Shown here in pieces: positions 37,482-50,955 of a stretch of DNA of 64,000 nucleotides. The translations under genes were made by a program, and so were the position numbers. Below the pieces are notes generated by a model. That model made no database searches, had not been told where the DNA came from, and worked only from the letters and a program-made list of their open reading frames with translations. This DNA comes from Chrysemys picta bellii (taxonomy: Eukaryota > Chordata > Testudines > Emydidae). The DNA lies in the NCBI RefSeq assembly GCF_011386835.1, contig NC_088798.1, forward strand, positions 3,348,001 to 3,412,000. Reading direction: 5' to 3'. The number at the start of each line of letters is the position of its first letter. Within the stretch, counting starts at the first letter, position 1.

Positions 37482-39765
37482 TCACCGATCACAGGGAGGG
37501 AAGAGGAAACAAGGAAGGGGGCAGGGAGAGGAAAGGGGAATGAAAAGAGGAATATGGGTAGAGTGGAGGGGAAGAGAAGGAAGGAAGAGGGGAGTGAAGA
37601 GAGGCGAGAGGAAAGGGAGAAGGAAGAAGAGAATAAACAGAAATAAGGGGAGAGGGAAGGGGGAAGAAGAGGGGAATGAAAAGAGGAATGAGGGAAAGGG
37701 AAAGGAAGAGGGAGGATGGGAGAAGAGGGGAATGAAGAGATGCCAGAGGGAAGGCTCAGGGAAGAGGGGATGGGGAGGGAAGAGAGGAATGCAGGGAGAA
37801 GGAAAGGAGGGGGAAGAGGGGAAGGAAAGGAGGGCTGGGGGGGGAGAGGCGGGGAAGAGGCAAAGGAGGGGTGGGGACATGGGGGAGGCAGGGAGAGGAG
37901 GAAGGTGCACCGGGGAGCTAGGAGGGATGGGGGGGGAAGGAAAGGAGAGGGGGCTGGAAAAGATAACAGAGAAGGGAAAGGAAGGGAGAAGGAGATGGGG
38001 GAGAAGGAAAGGCAAGGGATGGGGGAGCCAGGGGGAAAGGAATGATGGGGAGGAAAAGAGAAGGAGGAATGCGGGAAAGGGGAGGCCGGGGAGGACAGGG
38101 GGAAGGGGGGGGAAGGAAAGTTGGGGGTGGAAAAGGGAAGGGGAGGACGACAGGGGAAAAGAAAGGGTGGAAAGGGGAAGGGAAAGAAATGGGGGAGGGG
38201 AGGAGGATGGGGAGAAGGGGGGAAAGAAAGCTGGGAGTGGAAAGGGGAAGCAAGGAGAGGAGAGAAGGAGAGGGGAAGGGAATGAGGAAGATGGAGAGAA
38301 GAGGGGGAAGGAAAGCTGGGGGTGGAAAGGGGAAGCGAGGAGGGGAAGAGAAGGGAATCGGGGGGAAGAGGGAGAAGGGGAGGAGGACGGGAGGGAGAAG
38401 GAAAGCTGGTGGTGGGGAGGGGAAGCAGGGAGAGGGGGGAAGAGAAGGGAATGGGGGGAAGAGGGAGAAGGGGAGGAGGACGCGAGGGGAAGGAAAGCTG
38501 GGGGGGGAAAGGAAGCGAGGAGGGGAGGGGAAGGGAATGGGGGAAAGGGGAAGCGAATGAGGAGGATGGGGAGAAGAGGGAAGTAGGGAGAGAGGAGGAG
38601 AAGGGAATGGGGGAAGAGGGAGAAGAGGAGAACAGGAGGGGAAGGGAATGGGGGAAAGGGGAAGTGGAGAGGGGGGAGGGAATGAGGAGGATGGGGAGAA
38701 GAGGGGGGAAGGAAAGCTGGCGGTGGGAAGGGGAAGCAGGGAGAGGGGAGCAGAAGGGAATGGGGGAGGAGGACGGGGGGAAGGAAAGCTGGCGGTGCAA
38801 AGGGGAAGCAGGGGGGGAGGAGAAAGGAATGGGGGGGAGGAGAAGGGAGGGGAAGGAAAGCTGAAGCAGGGAGAGGGGGAAAGAGGACGGGAGGGGAAGG
38901 AAAGCTGGCGGTGGGAAGGGAATGGGGGGAGGAGGACAGGGGGGAAGGAAAGCTGGCAGTGCAAAGGGGAAGCAGGGGGGGAGGAGAAAGGAATGGGGGG
39001 GAGGAGAAGGGAGGGGAAGGAAAGCTGAAGCAGGGAGAGGGGGAAGAGGACGGGAGGGGAAGGAAAGCTGGCGGTGGGGAAGGGAAGCAGGGGGGGGGAG
39101 CAGAAGGGAATGGGGGGAGGAGGACGGGAGGGGAAGGAAAGGTGGCGGTGGGAAGGGGAAGCAGGGAGAGGGGGGAGGAGAAGGGAATGGGGGAGGAGGA
39201 CGGAAAGGGAAGGAAAGCTGGCGGTCCAAAGGGGAAGCAGGGGGGGAGGAGAAAGGAATGGGGGGGAGAAGAAGGGAGGGGAAGGAAAGCTGAAGCAGGG
39301 AGAGGGGGAAGAGGACGGGGGGAAGGAAAGGTGGCGGTGGGGAGGGGAAACAGGGGGGGAGCAGAAGGGAATGGGGGGAGGAGGACGGGGGGAAGGAAAG
39401 CTGGCGGTGGGAAGGGGAAGCAGGGAGAGGGGGGAGGAGAAGGGAATGGGGGAGGAGGACGGGAGGGGAAGGAAAGCTGAAGCAGGGAGAGGGGGGAAGA
39501 GGACGGGAGGGGAAGGAAAGCTGGCGGTGGGAAGGGGAAGCAGGGAGAGGGGAGCAGAAGGGAATGGGGGGGAAGGACGGGAGGGGAAGGAAAGCTGGCG
39601 GTGGGAAGGGGAAGCAGGGAGAGGGGAGCAGAAGGGAATGGGGGGGAAGGACGGGAGGGGAAGGAAAGCTGGCGGTGGGGAGGGGAAGCAGGGGGGGAGC
39701 AGAAGGGAATGGGGGGAAGGAAAGCTGGCGGGGCGAAGGGAGGGGACGGCAGGGGAAGGACAGGG
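37482..39765. repeat. Purine-rich minisatellite in intron 1
   Basis: About 2.3 kb of almost pure G/A on the plus strand. From about 38200 on it is tandem, with the anchor GGAAGGAAAGCTGGCGGTGG recurring roughly twenty times. In the clean right-hand part the anchor AAAGCTGGCGG starts at 39517, 39591 and 39665, a 74-bp period. Other spacings vary, so units are partly deleted or merged. The left part (37482-38200) is irregular GGGAAGAGG-type sequence. Long open frames on both strands (for example 1173, 773, 630 and 591 codons) arise because purine- or pyrimidine-only codons rarely make stops. Confidence 0.95.
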
Positions 39766-39802
39766 CCGGGGACAGCCGAGCCGAGCCGGGCCGGGCCGGT
39801 CA

Positions 39803-41425
<1,623 letters not shown>

Positions 41426-43311
41426 ATAAGACCCCCCACTAGCAGCTCATGGGGACTAATGTAGTATAGGGTGGTACTGTGGGAAATGAAATCCCTGGGA
41501 TGTATTAATCTGTTCTAGGTGCAGGAGACAGCGCCACAGGATAATACGGCGAAATAGCTTCAAAAGGAAAGGGGTGTCTCTCCACTCCCTCCACAGCCAA
41601 ATCCTCATCAGCCCCCACAATAAATCCGTCCCACACCCCACCCACGGGCTGATTTGCTTCATAGTTTGCGGGTGTCCCCTGCTCACCCAACTTTATCAAT
41701 AGTCTGTTATTTCATTACCATTTGGTTGTTACAGCATGTTGCGGAGGGGGGTGGGGGGGTTGAGAAGATACTGGGCTCCCCAGCCCAGTCCAGGGACCCA
41801 GCTTCTCTCGGGCAGATGTTGAGGAAGGTGCAGAATTTGGGTCAGAATCAGGTTGATTCCCCATGAAACCTCCATGGGGCATTAAAGAGGCTCGGCCCCT
41901 ATGGAGCTAGACCCAGTACTGCTCCCATCCACACAGAGAGAAACTCCACTGAAATCTGGAGAGCAGAATTTGGCCGTAGACAGAAATCAGTTTTAAAAAG
42001 CCCTCCTAAAAGCCAATAGTAAAACTGCTCACCCCTGACCAGAGCAGAGCGCCCCCGGGGCAAGAGGAAATTCAGCCTCTGTGGCCCGCTCAGTCTTTGG
42101 CCTCTCTGCTGACATGGCCAGTAAATACTAACTGTGATGGTGAATCGTGTTTTGTTTTGCTTTTTAACTCGGGATATATACCGAGGTCTTTTCTCTCTAC
42201 TGCAGTTTGGACCATCCGGAAGTTAGGATTCCGATTTTTCTTTCACTTGCACTATTAGTGTAAATCGGGAATAACGCCACTCAAGTCAATATCGAGACAC
42301 TGATGTAAAACCAGTGTAAAAAGAGAATCAAGCTCTCGAAAAAGAACTTCTTAGATCCTCCAAAGCAGGATTCTTCCCAGGGGTACATTCTCCATTGCCT
42401 TGTCCCGTCTAACATTTAATGATGATGCTCCATCAGTTACCTTGAAAGACTGCTCAATAACCTAACAGATCTCCCAGCATTCAATTATATTTTAAATTTC
42501 TTCATTTAATCCTTGCACCAACTTAAATGATTCCTCTCTCTCTCTCCCTGAGGGGTTTACACCCTTTAAATGCCCTTCTTGCCCAGCGCGGATCCTGATG
42601 CACCATTCCTTTGCAGCATGGAATCAGGCACATCGCTAATTCCCCGACTATTTTTCATAACCCCCAATGTGCCATGTTTGTATTACCACCCGCCTCCGTC
42701 ATCCCTTTGGTTTTCCAGATGATCTGCATTGTGACCTCTACCTGCTGGAGGCATCAGGAAGCTGGTGGCATTTCATAGACGGCGGCGGCAGCAGCAGCGA
42801 GTACTGGTTTGGCTTTATCAGTAATAGGGAGGCATCTAGAGAACTGGCCTTGAGGATTAACGTCACCATTGGTCACTGCCAGCTGGCCCTTTTTGGACAT
42901 GTTGCCAGCCTTGGAGACAAGTCCCCACCCACCGAGCTCTGAAGATTGGACTTGAGATCAGTAATAACCCTGTGGAGCTCTTAGACGCCAGGGATGACAC
43001 TATACAGGGTGGTCATGGTCATGGACACTTGGTGCTATGGACCTCCACTGCCTAAGCATTGTGTGTGTATGGGGGGGGGGGGTTGCCTTCTTTCTGTAGG
43101 ACGCCCCCCCCCCTTCTTGTACCAAACAATGGAAGCAGTGCAGAACTCTTGTTCACGTTGGAGGGGCTTCGCCACAGAACATTTTTTAAAAGGGGCCCTC
43201 TAGATAAATAACTAATAGATTTGGGTGGCTGTTGCCCCAGGTCTCTACAGCATCTTTACTATCTATGGTGATCACTCTATTTAAAAGCTAAAACATTTTA
43301 AATGGTAATGT
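41426..43311. other. Upstream intergenic sequence
   Basis: No gene recognised. Positions 42850-42910 (in one frame, VTIGHCQLALFGHVASLGD) resemble the C-terminal end of a non-LTR retrotransposon polyprotein, a weak match. G-run and C-run tracts lie near 43070-43115. Confidence 0.45.
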
Positions 43312-43395
43312 TAAGCTCTTTGGGGTAGGAATCCTGTGCTCCTCTTTGTCCGTATAGCTCCTAGGACCTTTTTGGTGCTAAATAAATCAAAATTA
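43312..43395 (+). mobile_element. L2/MIR-type 3' end fragment
   Basis: GTTAAGCTCTTTGGGGTAGG, then CTCCTAGGACC and GGTGCTAAATAAATCAAA match the common L2/MIR 3' end layout. Confidence 0.5.
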
Positions 43396-43582
43396 ACCAA
43401 TTAATTAATAGAAAATACCTAGTTTCAATTATACTTACAGAGAGCAGAAAGGGATTCTGCTGAGCTCCACAGACCCAACATCCTCTCTGAGGGCTTCCTG
43501 GCACCAGAAAAAGCCACCAGCAAAATATCACTTACTGATTCAAGCTCCTTCCCCTTCAAGCCTTTTGCTATAGAAGAGAGAG
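43396..43582. other. Intergenic spacer
   Basis: Nothing recognised. Confidence 0.5.
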
Positions 43583-43840
43583 GAAGTGGGACTAGTGGTT
43601 AAAACAAAGAAGCCAGATCCAGAACTCCCAGCTTCATTGCTAACTTACTATCTACTGGGGCGTTAGGCAAGTGAAAGTCACTTACTTCCCATCGTTGTGT
43701 CTTCGTTTTGTCCATGGATAAAACATAAATAATACCTACCCACCTCACCCAGGGTATTGAGAGACTCAGTTAACATTTCTAAAGTGCTTTGAGAATAACT
43801 AACAGATGACAGGGGCAATACAACCATTGATTATTGTCAT
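43583..43840 (+). mobile_element. MIR (CORE-SINE) relic
   Basis: A tRNA-like head relic (AGTGGGACTAGTGGTTAAAA), followed by GGCAAGTGAAAGTCACTTAC, AATAATACCTACCCACCTCA and TAAAGTGCTTTGAGA, in the order expected for a MIR element. Old and diverged, nearly full length. Confidence 0.65.
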
Positions 43841-44633
43841 AACCCTGGTAGACAACAGAACTCTGCCGGGTTTCCTAGTTTGCGGGCATGCCCCCAAAAG
43901 GAGTTCGCACTCTAAATCCGCGACAACAAATGTATCAAACGTTGCGATCCTTTTCTACACCCGCCATTCTGGAATGATTGTTTGAGAGGAGCTGTCCCAG
44001 GCCCCTCCAGCGCTGTTAGTGACGTTAATTGACCAGATAGCCGTAAAGCAGATATGGAAGAGAGGGAGCATGGGACCAAGTTATACTATCACAATACGTC
44101 CTGGAGTGGAGGTATTTATGGCTAGTGGGTTTATATTCTACAATAAAATAATATATGACAGGTCACCGAGGGATGACGCTCAAAGTGCTGTTTTGCTACC
44201 AAGCGTTAAAAGATTCATGTTTCACTTAATTCTGCTGCTCTCTGATTGTCAGATGTCATGATGATGAGCCTGGTAGAAGAACCTATATAGAACAGAATAG
44301 ACTTAAGGGTCTGGATATCTGGTGTTCAGGGGAGAGGGCTTCGCCTTTTGTCATGAAATTAAAGCTGCTCGGTTTAAAAAAAAATCGTTGCCACTTTACG
44401 TTTCAGCTCCCTCTTGTGGCGGAAGGGAAGAAAGCAATTATGAGGCTAATTTTAGAAGCTGCGTGCGAGGTGGACCCACCCTGATGCTGACTTAAACTCC
44501 TTTGCACACAGTTAGCCTTCCTTACGTCTACTTGCCTCTACTCACCACCACTGCGTAAGAGTTTAAAACGGGTTCCCAGCCTGGGGATCACTGCTTTTCT
44601 GGTTCTTCGCCTGTGAATTCAAGCAAATTAACT
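43841..44633. other. Intergenic sequence, nothing recognised
   Basis: No coding or repeat family recognised. An A-run sits at 44375-44384. Confidence 0.5.
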
Positions 44634-44775
44634 AAGCTCTTGTCTACACTGAGACTTCAGCTCCCAGTGTAGCGGCAATGGGACAAACCCCTTGTGTCAA
44701 CACAAGTGACCACAGCACATCGCTGTTTGTACTGGTTCATTGCAGCCCCATTCAGCTGCAGTACAAGCGGCCGCG
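44634..44775. mobile_element. Partial 'GTCTACACT' MITE
   Basis: AGCTCTTGTCTACACTGAGA and CCCAGTGTAGCGG resemble the ends and interior of the MITE family at 8079, 9788 and 61085. The right boundary is unclear. Confidence 0.45.
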
Positions 44776-45378
44776 TGTTGGAGAATTAGAATATTAACTC
44801 CCATGACCCACCCAAGCGCCTAAGACTCATCCGTCCTGCAAGTCTAGGTTCCTCTACTACCCTCCTCACCACTGCAGGCAAAGAGAACTCGCTAAGTGAA
44901 GTCCCAGATGGAGATATTTCACCTTGGAATGCACCAGGTCTTGTGCCGTTATCGCGAATCCTCTGGTTGACACATACGGCCAACAATTCCAATCCGAATC
45001 TTGGGAAATCTCAATTCCCTGCACCCAAGTCAGGACACGACCCAGCCCATCTTGTTCGAGTTCCCAGTTTCTGAAATGTGTCCTCAGTTTCCCTTACAGA
45101 GCTCTCCTTCAATCCAGTAACTCTCCTCCGCCTCAAACTCCCTGCACGCTAGACAGGGAGTCACCTAAGCTAGCCAATGGGAGATGCCGATGAGTGGGGT
45201 GCCCCCACCCCTCTCCCGCACAGAGGCGCCTAAGTCAGCGTAGTGATCCGCGAACGGGAACCTGCAGCCTGGGGCCAAGCAGCGTAGACACCCGAACGGT
45301 TTGCTGAGGGAACGCATTACGGGTCTGACTCGCTCCACACACAGCTGGGGGAGGACGAGCCAGCTGTGCCCACCTGCT
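44776..45378. other. Intergenic sequence next to the SINE cluster
   Basis: Repeated 'GGCGCCTAAG' words (near 45222) also occur inverted in 46121-46135, so part of this probably belongs to the SINE cluster. No gene. Confidence 0.4.
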
Positions 45379-46235
45379 GACTTTTAGCCCAGTGGTTAGA
45401 GCAGTCACCTGGGACAGGGGAAACGCAGGTTCAATTCCCCCCTATCCAGAGGGGGGAGAAAGGATTTGCAAAGGGGTCTCCAGCTGTCAGGAGTCTGCTC
45501 GAACCCCTGGACTACAGCATCATTCTCTCTTACGCATGCTCTCACCAAATGACTATCCCACACTGGAAAAATACTCAGTCATTAGGCCAGAGCAAGAGAA
45601 CAGGAGTGACTGTGGTCAGGACACCTAGCTGGGTAGGAGATGGGAGACCCCAGGTCCACTCCCCTGCTCTAGCCACTCTCATTATTTATCCAGAGTGCAG
45701 CAGCTTCGAGAGGAGAGATTGAGGCAGCCCCACTCAGAATATCCATGGCCCAGTGGTTAGTGCACTTTCCTGAGAGGTGGCAGATCCCTGAATTCTTTCT
45801 CCCCTTTTGGCAGAGAGGGGGAATTGAACCTGCATTGCTCATGTCCCAGGTGACTGCTCTAACCACTGGGCTAAGAGTCAGAAGGTGGCCAGTGCCTTGT
45901 CCTCTGGCTGGATTTTGGATGGGACCCAAGCCAGTGAGCATGCCAAACGGGGAGTGGGCCCAACCCACAACTCAGGCAGCCAAATGCCCATCTTTCCCTG
46001 GTTTGTGAATCGCGCTGGGGCTTCGTCCAGAGAGAGGCATCTGGACCCGAGAGGGTTGCATACACCCAACATAAGCACCAAGGGAACTTTTACTCTGAGA
46101 AACGTAGGCACTGAGGGAGTTTAGGCGCCTCGGGGGGTTGAAAGGAGTTTTGTGGATACCGGTAGAGAGAAACTTGGGATTGAGGTGCCTAAGCCTGAGA
46201 ATAAGGCACCTAAACACCTTTGTGGTCTCACCCAT
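45379..46235. mobile_element. Cluster of tRNA-like SINEs in inverted arrangement
   Basis: A plus-strand tRNA-like head at 45379-45441 (A box TAGCCCAGTGGTTAGAGCAG, B box GGTTCAATTCC) has a close inverted copy at 45791-45881. The arms are about 90 bp with a spacer of about 320 bp. A third, plus-strand head lies at 45747-45790 (GGCCCAGTGGTTAGTGCAC), and a worn one around 45625-45675. The right part holds TTTAGGCGCCT and AGGTGCCTAAGCCTGAGAAT body motifs. The paired frames (RAVTWDRGNAGSIPP and RAVTWDMSNAGSIPP) are translations of the heads, not genes. Confidence 0.75.
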
Positions 46236-47497
46236 TCAGAGTAGAAATAGGGCACAAAATCTTAACAGTGAGGGTAATTAACCGCTGCCTGGAACAGCTT
46301 AGTCTGGGAGGTGCCAAATTCTGCCTTGCTTGAAGACTTTAAATCAAGATCGAGTGTCTCAATCTAAAAAAATCTGCTCTTGCTCACCCAGATGTTATGG
46401 GGTTGATAGAGGGCCCCGGGTGAAATTCACCGGCCTGCGTTAGTCAGGTCTGATGAGATTAACACAATCTCCCTCCTGGTCACTAAACAATAAACAGGCA
46501 AACAAAATCAACGAATCCGGGAGAGATTAAGGCCAACATTCTAAACAGCAGCCTCTGATTTTTCACGCCCACCTGGGGATCCCTTCGGCCAGACTTAGGG
46601 AGGCTGAACACCGGCAGCTCTCGCGGATTTCAGCTCGAGGCGAGGGGACTTGGGATGTTGGAAAGTCAAGCCCAGCTGTTTCAAACCGGCCCAGGTGCGT
46701 CCCCCGGGGATGGCAGCACCCGTAACCAGCGATCATGTCAGATCAAGCCATTAGACCCAGGGTCCTGACTGCCACGCTCCCTGCCCCAACCAGCAGAACG
46801 CATCAGTTCTCTCACTTTCAACACGTGTTGATCGCCAGGATTGGGCAGAAACTGAGCTGGTTCTGATCACAACAGATCTGCCTCTTCCCTGGCTAACCTC
46901 GCTCACTCTGGCATTCCAGACGCTGACTAGAGGTTTGCACCCGTTCGAGTTTTGCCCTAACTTTCTCCTATTTAAATGATCTAATCAGTCCATCCAGCTA
47001 TTTCTAATTTGTCCCTTTGTCACAGATAATGCAGAGAGGCAAAGCACTGAATAGGCCAGGCATACAGATCATTTGTTTTGCCCTTGGAGGTGATCTCTTC
47101 AGAACAGGGTTTAGGCTCACACATATGGGTGTGGAATGGATGCGGGTTTTGCATCACTGCTTCCCTTGCTGGCTCAGCAGAAGGCTCACAATACAGCACC
47201 CTTTGTTCGGCACCAAATTTGCTTTAAAAACAAATGTAAAGAAAAGGAAAAAAAATAGGACTAAATAGACCCAAAGCTCCTTGTCATGAGTGGTCCAGAT
47301 TTGGTTCTGAGCTCAAAATCGGGCCCCGTATGTCTGAGCCAGAATGAAAATCCAGGAGTGTCGAGTTTTGCTGCTGGCTGGTGAGATTTTTCTGTCCCAG
47401 GGTGCCATGGTACTGGACTGGCTTTGTTTGCTCAGACTGTGCTCCTTTCAACCTTCGGATAAAGATAACAGAAGCAAATTGTTCTCTCTGTGCCATC
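46236..47497. other. Intergenic sequence, nothing recognised
   Basis: No gene or repeat family recognised. An A-rich end is at 47226-47270. Confidence 0.5.
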
Positions 47498-48173
47498 CTT
47501 TAATTCAGTGTTTCTCAAATGCGGCTACCAGGGGCTTTTCTTGCGGCCACAGCCTGTGATGGGCAGGGGGGGGGAGGGAAGGAGAGGCCCCTCCCTGTTG
47601 CTCCTGGATGCATCGCCTTGGTGTTGGTTGCTGGGGCTGCCAGCAGTGGTTGGGCCCTGCTCCCCCTGTGGAGACACCCCGGGCACAACACTGGAGGACC
47701 AGGCAGCCAGTGAGTTCCCCACCTTCCCAGGGTTCAGGCTTTAGACTTCAGCCCTGGGGTGGCAGGGCAGAGGGGCAGCGGGCTCTGGCCACAGGGCTCT
47801 GGCCACAGGGCTTCGGGCTCCAGCCCCTCCCTCCCCACTGCCTCCCCCTAACCTCTCCCATTGCCCCAGCCCCTGCTGCCTCCCCCAGCCCCTCCATCCA
47901 GGACTTAATTTGTCCCCAGGCTTGCCAGGGCTGAGTCAGTCTGCTGTGAAAAGCGATACTTGGATGCTTGTTAATATCACTTTTCACAACAGACTTACTA
48001 GCTGGCACTAAATACATTACAGTGATTTGGCCGGGTCTATGCGCATATTTATTTGTTTTTCCTAAAGCTAATTAAGTATTTTAGGGAAAAGTGTGAGCAC
48101 AGCCACCAGCAAGAGTTGGTGGCCGCACTCGGAGGCCACCAAAAAAGTTGTCCTGAGAACCCCTGCTTTAATT
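47498..48173. mobile_element. Non-autonomous hAT element with intact 8-bp duplication
   Basis: A perfect 8-bp duplication, CTTTAATT, lies at 47498-47505 and 48166-48173. The element between (47506-48165, 660 bp) has termini CAGTGTTTCTCA and, inverted, CAGGGGTTCTCA. This is hAT layout. It has no transposase frame. An internal hairpin has arms 47938-47958 and 47975-47995 (21 bp, two mismatches). The left half is C/G-rich (GCCCCTCC-type). Confidence 0.92.
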
Positions 48174-48569
48174 GCTGGCTGATGAAGATAGAAGCCAAAG
48201 AACAGCCTAACATCACAGTGCAGAGAAACAGCTGTTTTGGGCTGGATCCCATTGGCTAGAACACAGCAGAAGAAAGAAAACCTACATACAAAACAGCAGG
48301 AAGGTTGAGCCAGAAACCCACAAAAGCAAGTCCCAGCACCCTTAGCTTGGATCTCTGGGGCCTCGGCAGCCTAGCACACATTCATGAGAGACAGGGTCCC
48401 CCGCCCCCTACGGGAGTTGGCTCTGCCCGGGCAGATTGCCAGATTGTGGCTGGACGCGATAGTCAGATCACGCCAACAGCTGACTTTCCAACATTGTTAT
48501 TTTAGATTTGTATTCCAGCAGCTCCTAGAGATGCGAGCAAGGCTGGCCCATCGTGCGGGGCCCTGCAGA
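48174..48569. other. Intergenic sequence, nothing recognised
   Basis: No gene or repeat family recognised. Confidence 0.5.
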
Positions 48570-48785
48570 GAACCAGCGAGAGACAGTCCCTGCCCCGAAG
48601 AATTCACAGTCTACATGGACAAGAGGAGAGACAAACCAGCAGTGGCTCCATTTCACAGATGGGACACTGAGGCGCAGGCAGATGCAGTGACTCAACCTGG
48701 GTCACGCAGCGATTCCGGGGCAGCGCTGGGAACAGAACCCCGATCTCCCGAGCCCCACGCCAACGCCGTCACCGTAAAACCAACC
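48570..48785 (-). mobile_element. MIR/L2-like relic
   Basis: AGTCCCTGCCCCGAAGAATT, CATTTCACAGATGGGACACT, GAGGCGCAGG and CTGGGTCACGCAGCGATTCC follow the order of an inverted MIR-type element. The 139-codon frame at 48384-48803 runs across it and is not a gene. Confidence 0.65.
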
Positions 48786-50591
48786 TGCTATAAGCCTAAA
48801 TAGCTTCAGCTCCATTGGGGCTCCATCCGCTCACCACAGCACTGCCCCCCCGCCAGGTCCCCCGTGCTGTGCTCTCTCTAATGCCCCTTCCCTATCTCCG
48901 TCCCATAGCAGCATGCCCCCTTACGACGACACTGCTGCGTTCTATGGCAGTCCCCCGAGGCCCCTGTGGTAACACCACAGCAAACCCTGGCTGTAGCAGA
49001 CCGGAGTACTTCTCTTTACTGGTGTCATTGGCAACCCCAGCAGGAGAGGACATAGCTGTCAGAACGCAGGGGAGGGGACACTAGGGGACAGTCCAGGCTG
49101 AATTGCAGGTGGAAAGGTGGAAGGCAGAAACCCGAGCGAGCTACATCCCCAGGTCGTACTCCCATCCCTGCCAGGCTCTCCTCCGTAGGATCCTATAGCA
49201 GGGTTGCTGTTTATTGAGCGCGCCCACATGGCCAGTGGTGCCTCTGCAGTGCCTTTGCTCTGTTCCCCCACGGGGTCCCTCAGGAACTCCCCACAGCCTC
49301 TCTCGGGACTGCCACCGACCGCCCGTGGGTCCAGCTTAACAGCCGACAGCCTGTCAAAATGGTCCTCAGTGTCCCCGCAATAACGTGCATTACGGCCCCA
49401 CAAAATTTCATCCCCGTCTCGGCCCCACCCTGTTCTTCACGGAGCCACCGATCCTGTCCTTCCTGGCGGGAGCTCAGCCTTCCAGCTCTGGCTTCCTTCT
49501 CCCCGTTGGCTTGCTCCGTGTTCTGAGGGAGAGGGCAGCATATATACAGCCCTCTCTCAGACAGCTTTGCCCCGATTGGTGGGAAAGAGGGGAGCTCCGC
49601 CCCACTCTATGCTACAGAGCTCCTGGTCCCAGGCCCTTAAAGGGACAGTGTCCTGTTTTTCCCATCCACTACTAGTTCCCCAGGACCACTTCCTCTCTGC
49701 TTGTTTCAAGGCCATTTCCAGGGCCTTTATTTATTCCAGCGTCCCTGGTCTTCTGGCTCCCTCTAGTCTTAAAGGGCCAGTAAACCTCGCTACAGATCCT
49801 TTTCCTTTTCCTACCACGCAGTATGTCCTGTAAACATGGCTCTGTCTACCAGACTGGCTCATTAGCTATGGGTTTGTACTCAACACTGGCAGGCAAATAT
49901 AAAATGTACCATAATCATTAAACATACCAGCATGATTCGTCCCTCAAGGCAGCAGTGGATTTATACTAGGAATTAACTTGGCCCATCCTGTTCAGATCCT
50001 CCCAGTGAACTGGACATGGCCACGTTTCCCTGATGTCAGCGCCATTCAGTTCAGTGCCTGTCAATTCCCCCACATTGCTTCCCTAAGCAACCTCCACGCT
50101 GACCTGCCAGGACCGGAGGGGGCTAATGCAGCCTCTACACTCCCTTGGCTTCTCCTGGGCTTCTGGGCAGCAGATACTGCTGATCGCCTCTGATTAGCCA
50201 TGGTGCTGCTGATGGTCGGTGCTGGACTCAGGCTGCAAACCTGCTCGGCCGGGCCAAAGCAAGCACTCCAGAGGTGAAAGATCAGGCGGACGTCATCAAC
50301 CCCCTCCAGATGGATTGTAACAGATAGGAAAGGAGCTGGTGCTGATTCCAGGTCTCCTGCCGCGTTAGATGGAGGGGCGGGAACAGGCTACGTTTGTGTA
50401 ACTGAATTAGAGACGGAAGGAAAAGAGAGGTTTAGGGGACACAATTTACCAGGCAAGGGGCAAGTTAGTGAATTGATTTAAAGATCTTCCCACCCTGCCC
50501 CTTTAACTCCCGGACTCAGAGAAACTACAGATGAAGGAGGCCCCCTCTAGTGGTCATCCCATCTCCCCCCAGGGCCGGTGCAGGATTGTCT
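48786..50591. other. Intergenic sequence, no gene recognised
   Basis: Several 60-114-codon frames on both strands, with no recognisable similarity. No repeat family recognised. Confidence 0.5.
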
Positions 50592-50861
50592 CCTACAGTC
50601 AGGGGCGGCTCTGTGTATTTTGCTGCCCCAAGCACGGCAGTCAGGCAGCCTTCGGTGGCATGCCTGCGGGAGGTCCGCCGGTCCCACGCCTTTGGCGTAC
50701 CCGCCCCCAAATTGCTGCCGAAACCGCGGGACTCCCGCAGGCATGCCGCCGAAGGCAGCCTGACTGCTGCCCTCACAGCGACCGGCAGGCCGCCCCCCAC
50801 GGCTTGCCGCCCCAGGCACGCGCTTGATGCGCTGGTGCCTGGAGCCGCCCCTGCCTACAGT
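50592..50861. mobile_element. hAT MITE with perfect 12-bp TIR and 8-bp duplication
   Basis: The CCTACAGT duplication is at 50592-50599 and 50854-50861. The element 50600-50853 (254 bp) starts CAGGGGCGGCTC and ends GAGCCGCCCCTG, a perfect 12-bp inverted terminal repeat. The interior is GC-rich, with GCATGCCTGCGGGAG on one side and CTCCCGCAGGCATGCCG on the other, so it is also internally palindromic. Same family as 63142-63731. Confidence 0.95.
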
Positions 50862-50955
50862 ACATTCTCCAAGGCACTGCCCAGTTTGGTTTAAATGTCC
50901 CCTGCTATGCAACTCCCAGCCCTTCGCCAGGAGACTGCTCCACAACCTATGGCCA

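Noticed and set aside
38200..39765. CRISPR-like array
   Set aside because: The regular spacing reflects tandem minisatellite units with no unique spacers, and the sequence is vertebrate.
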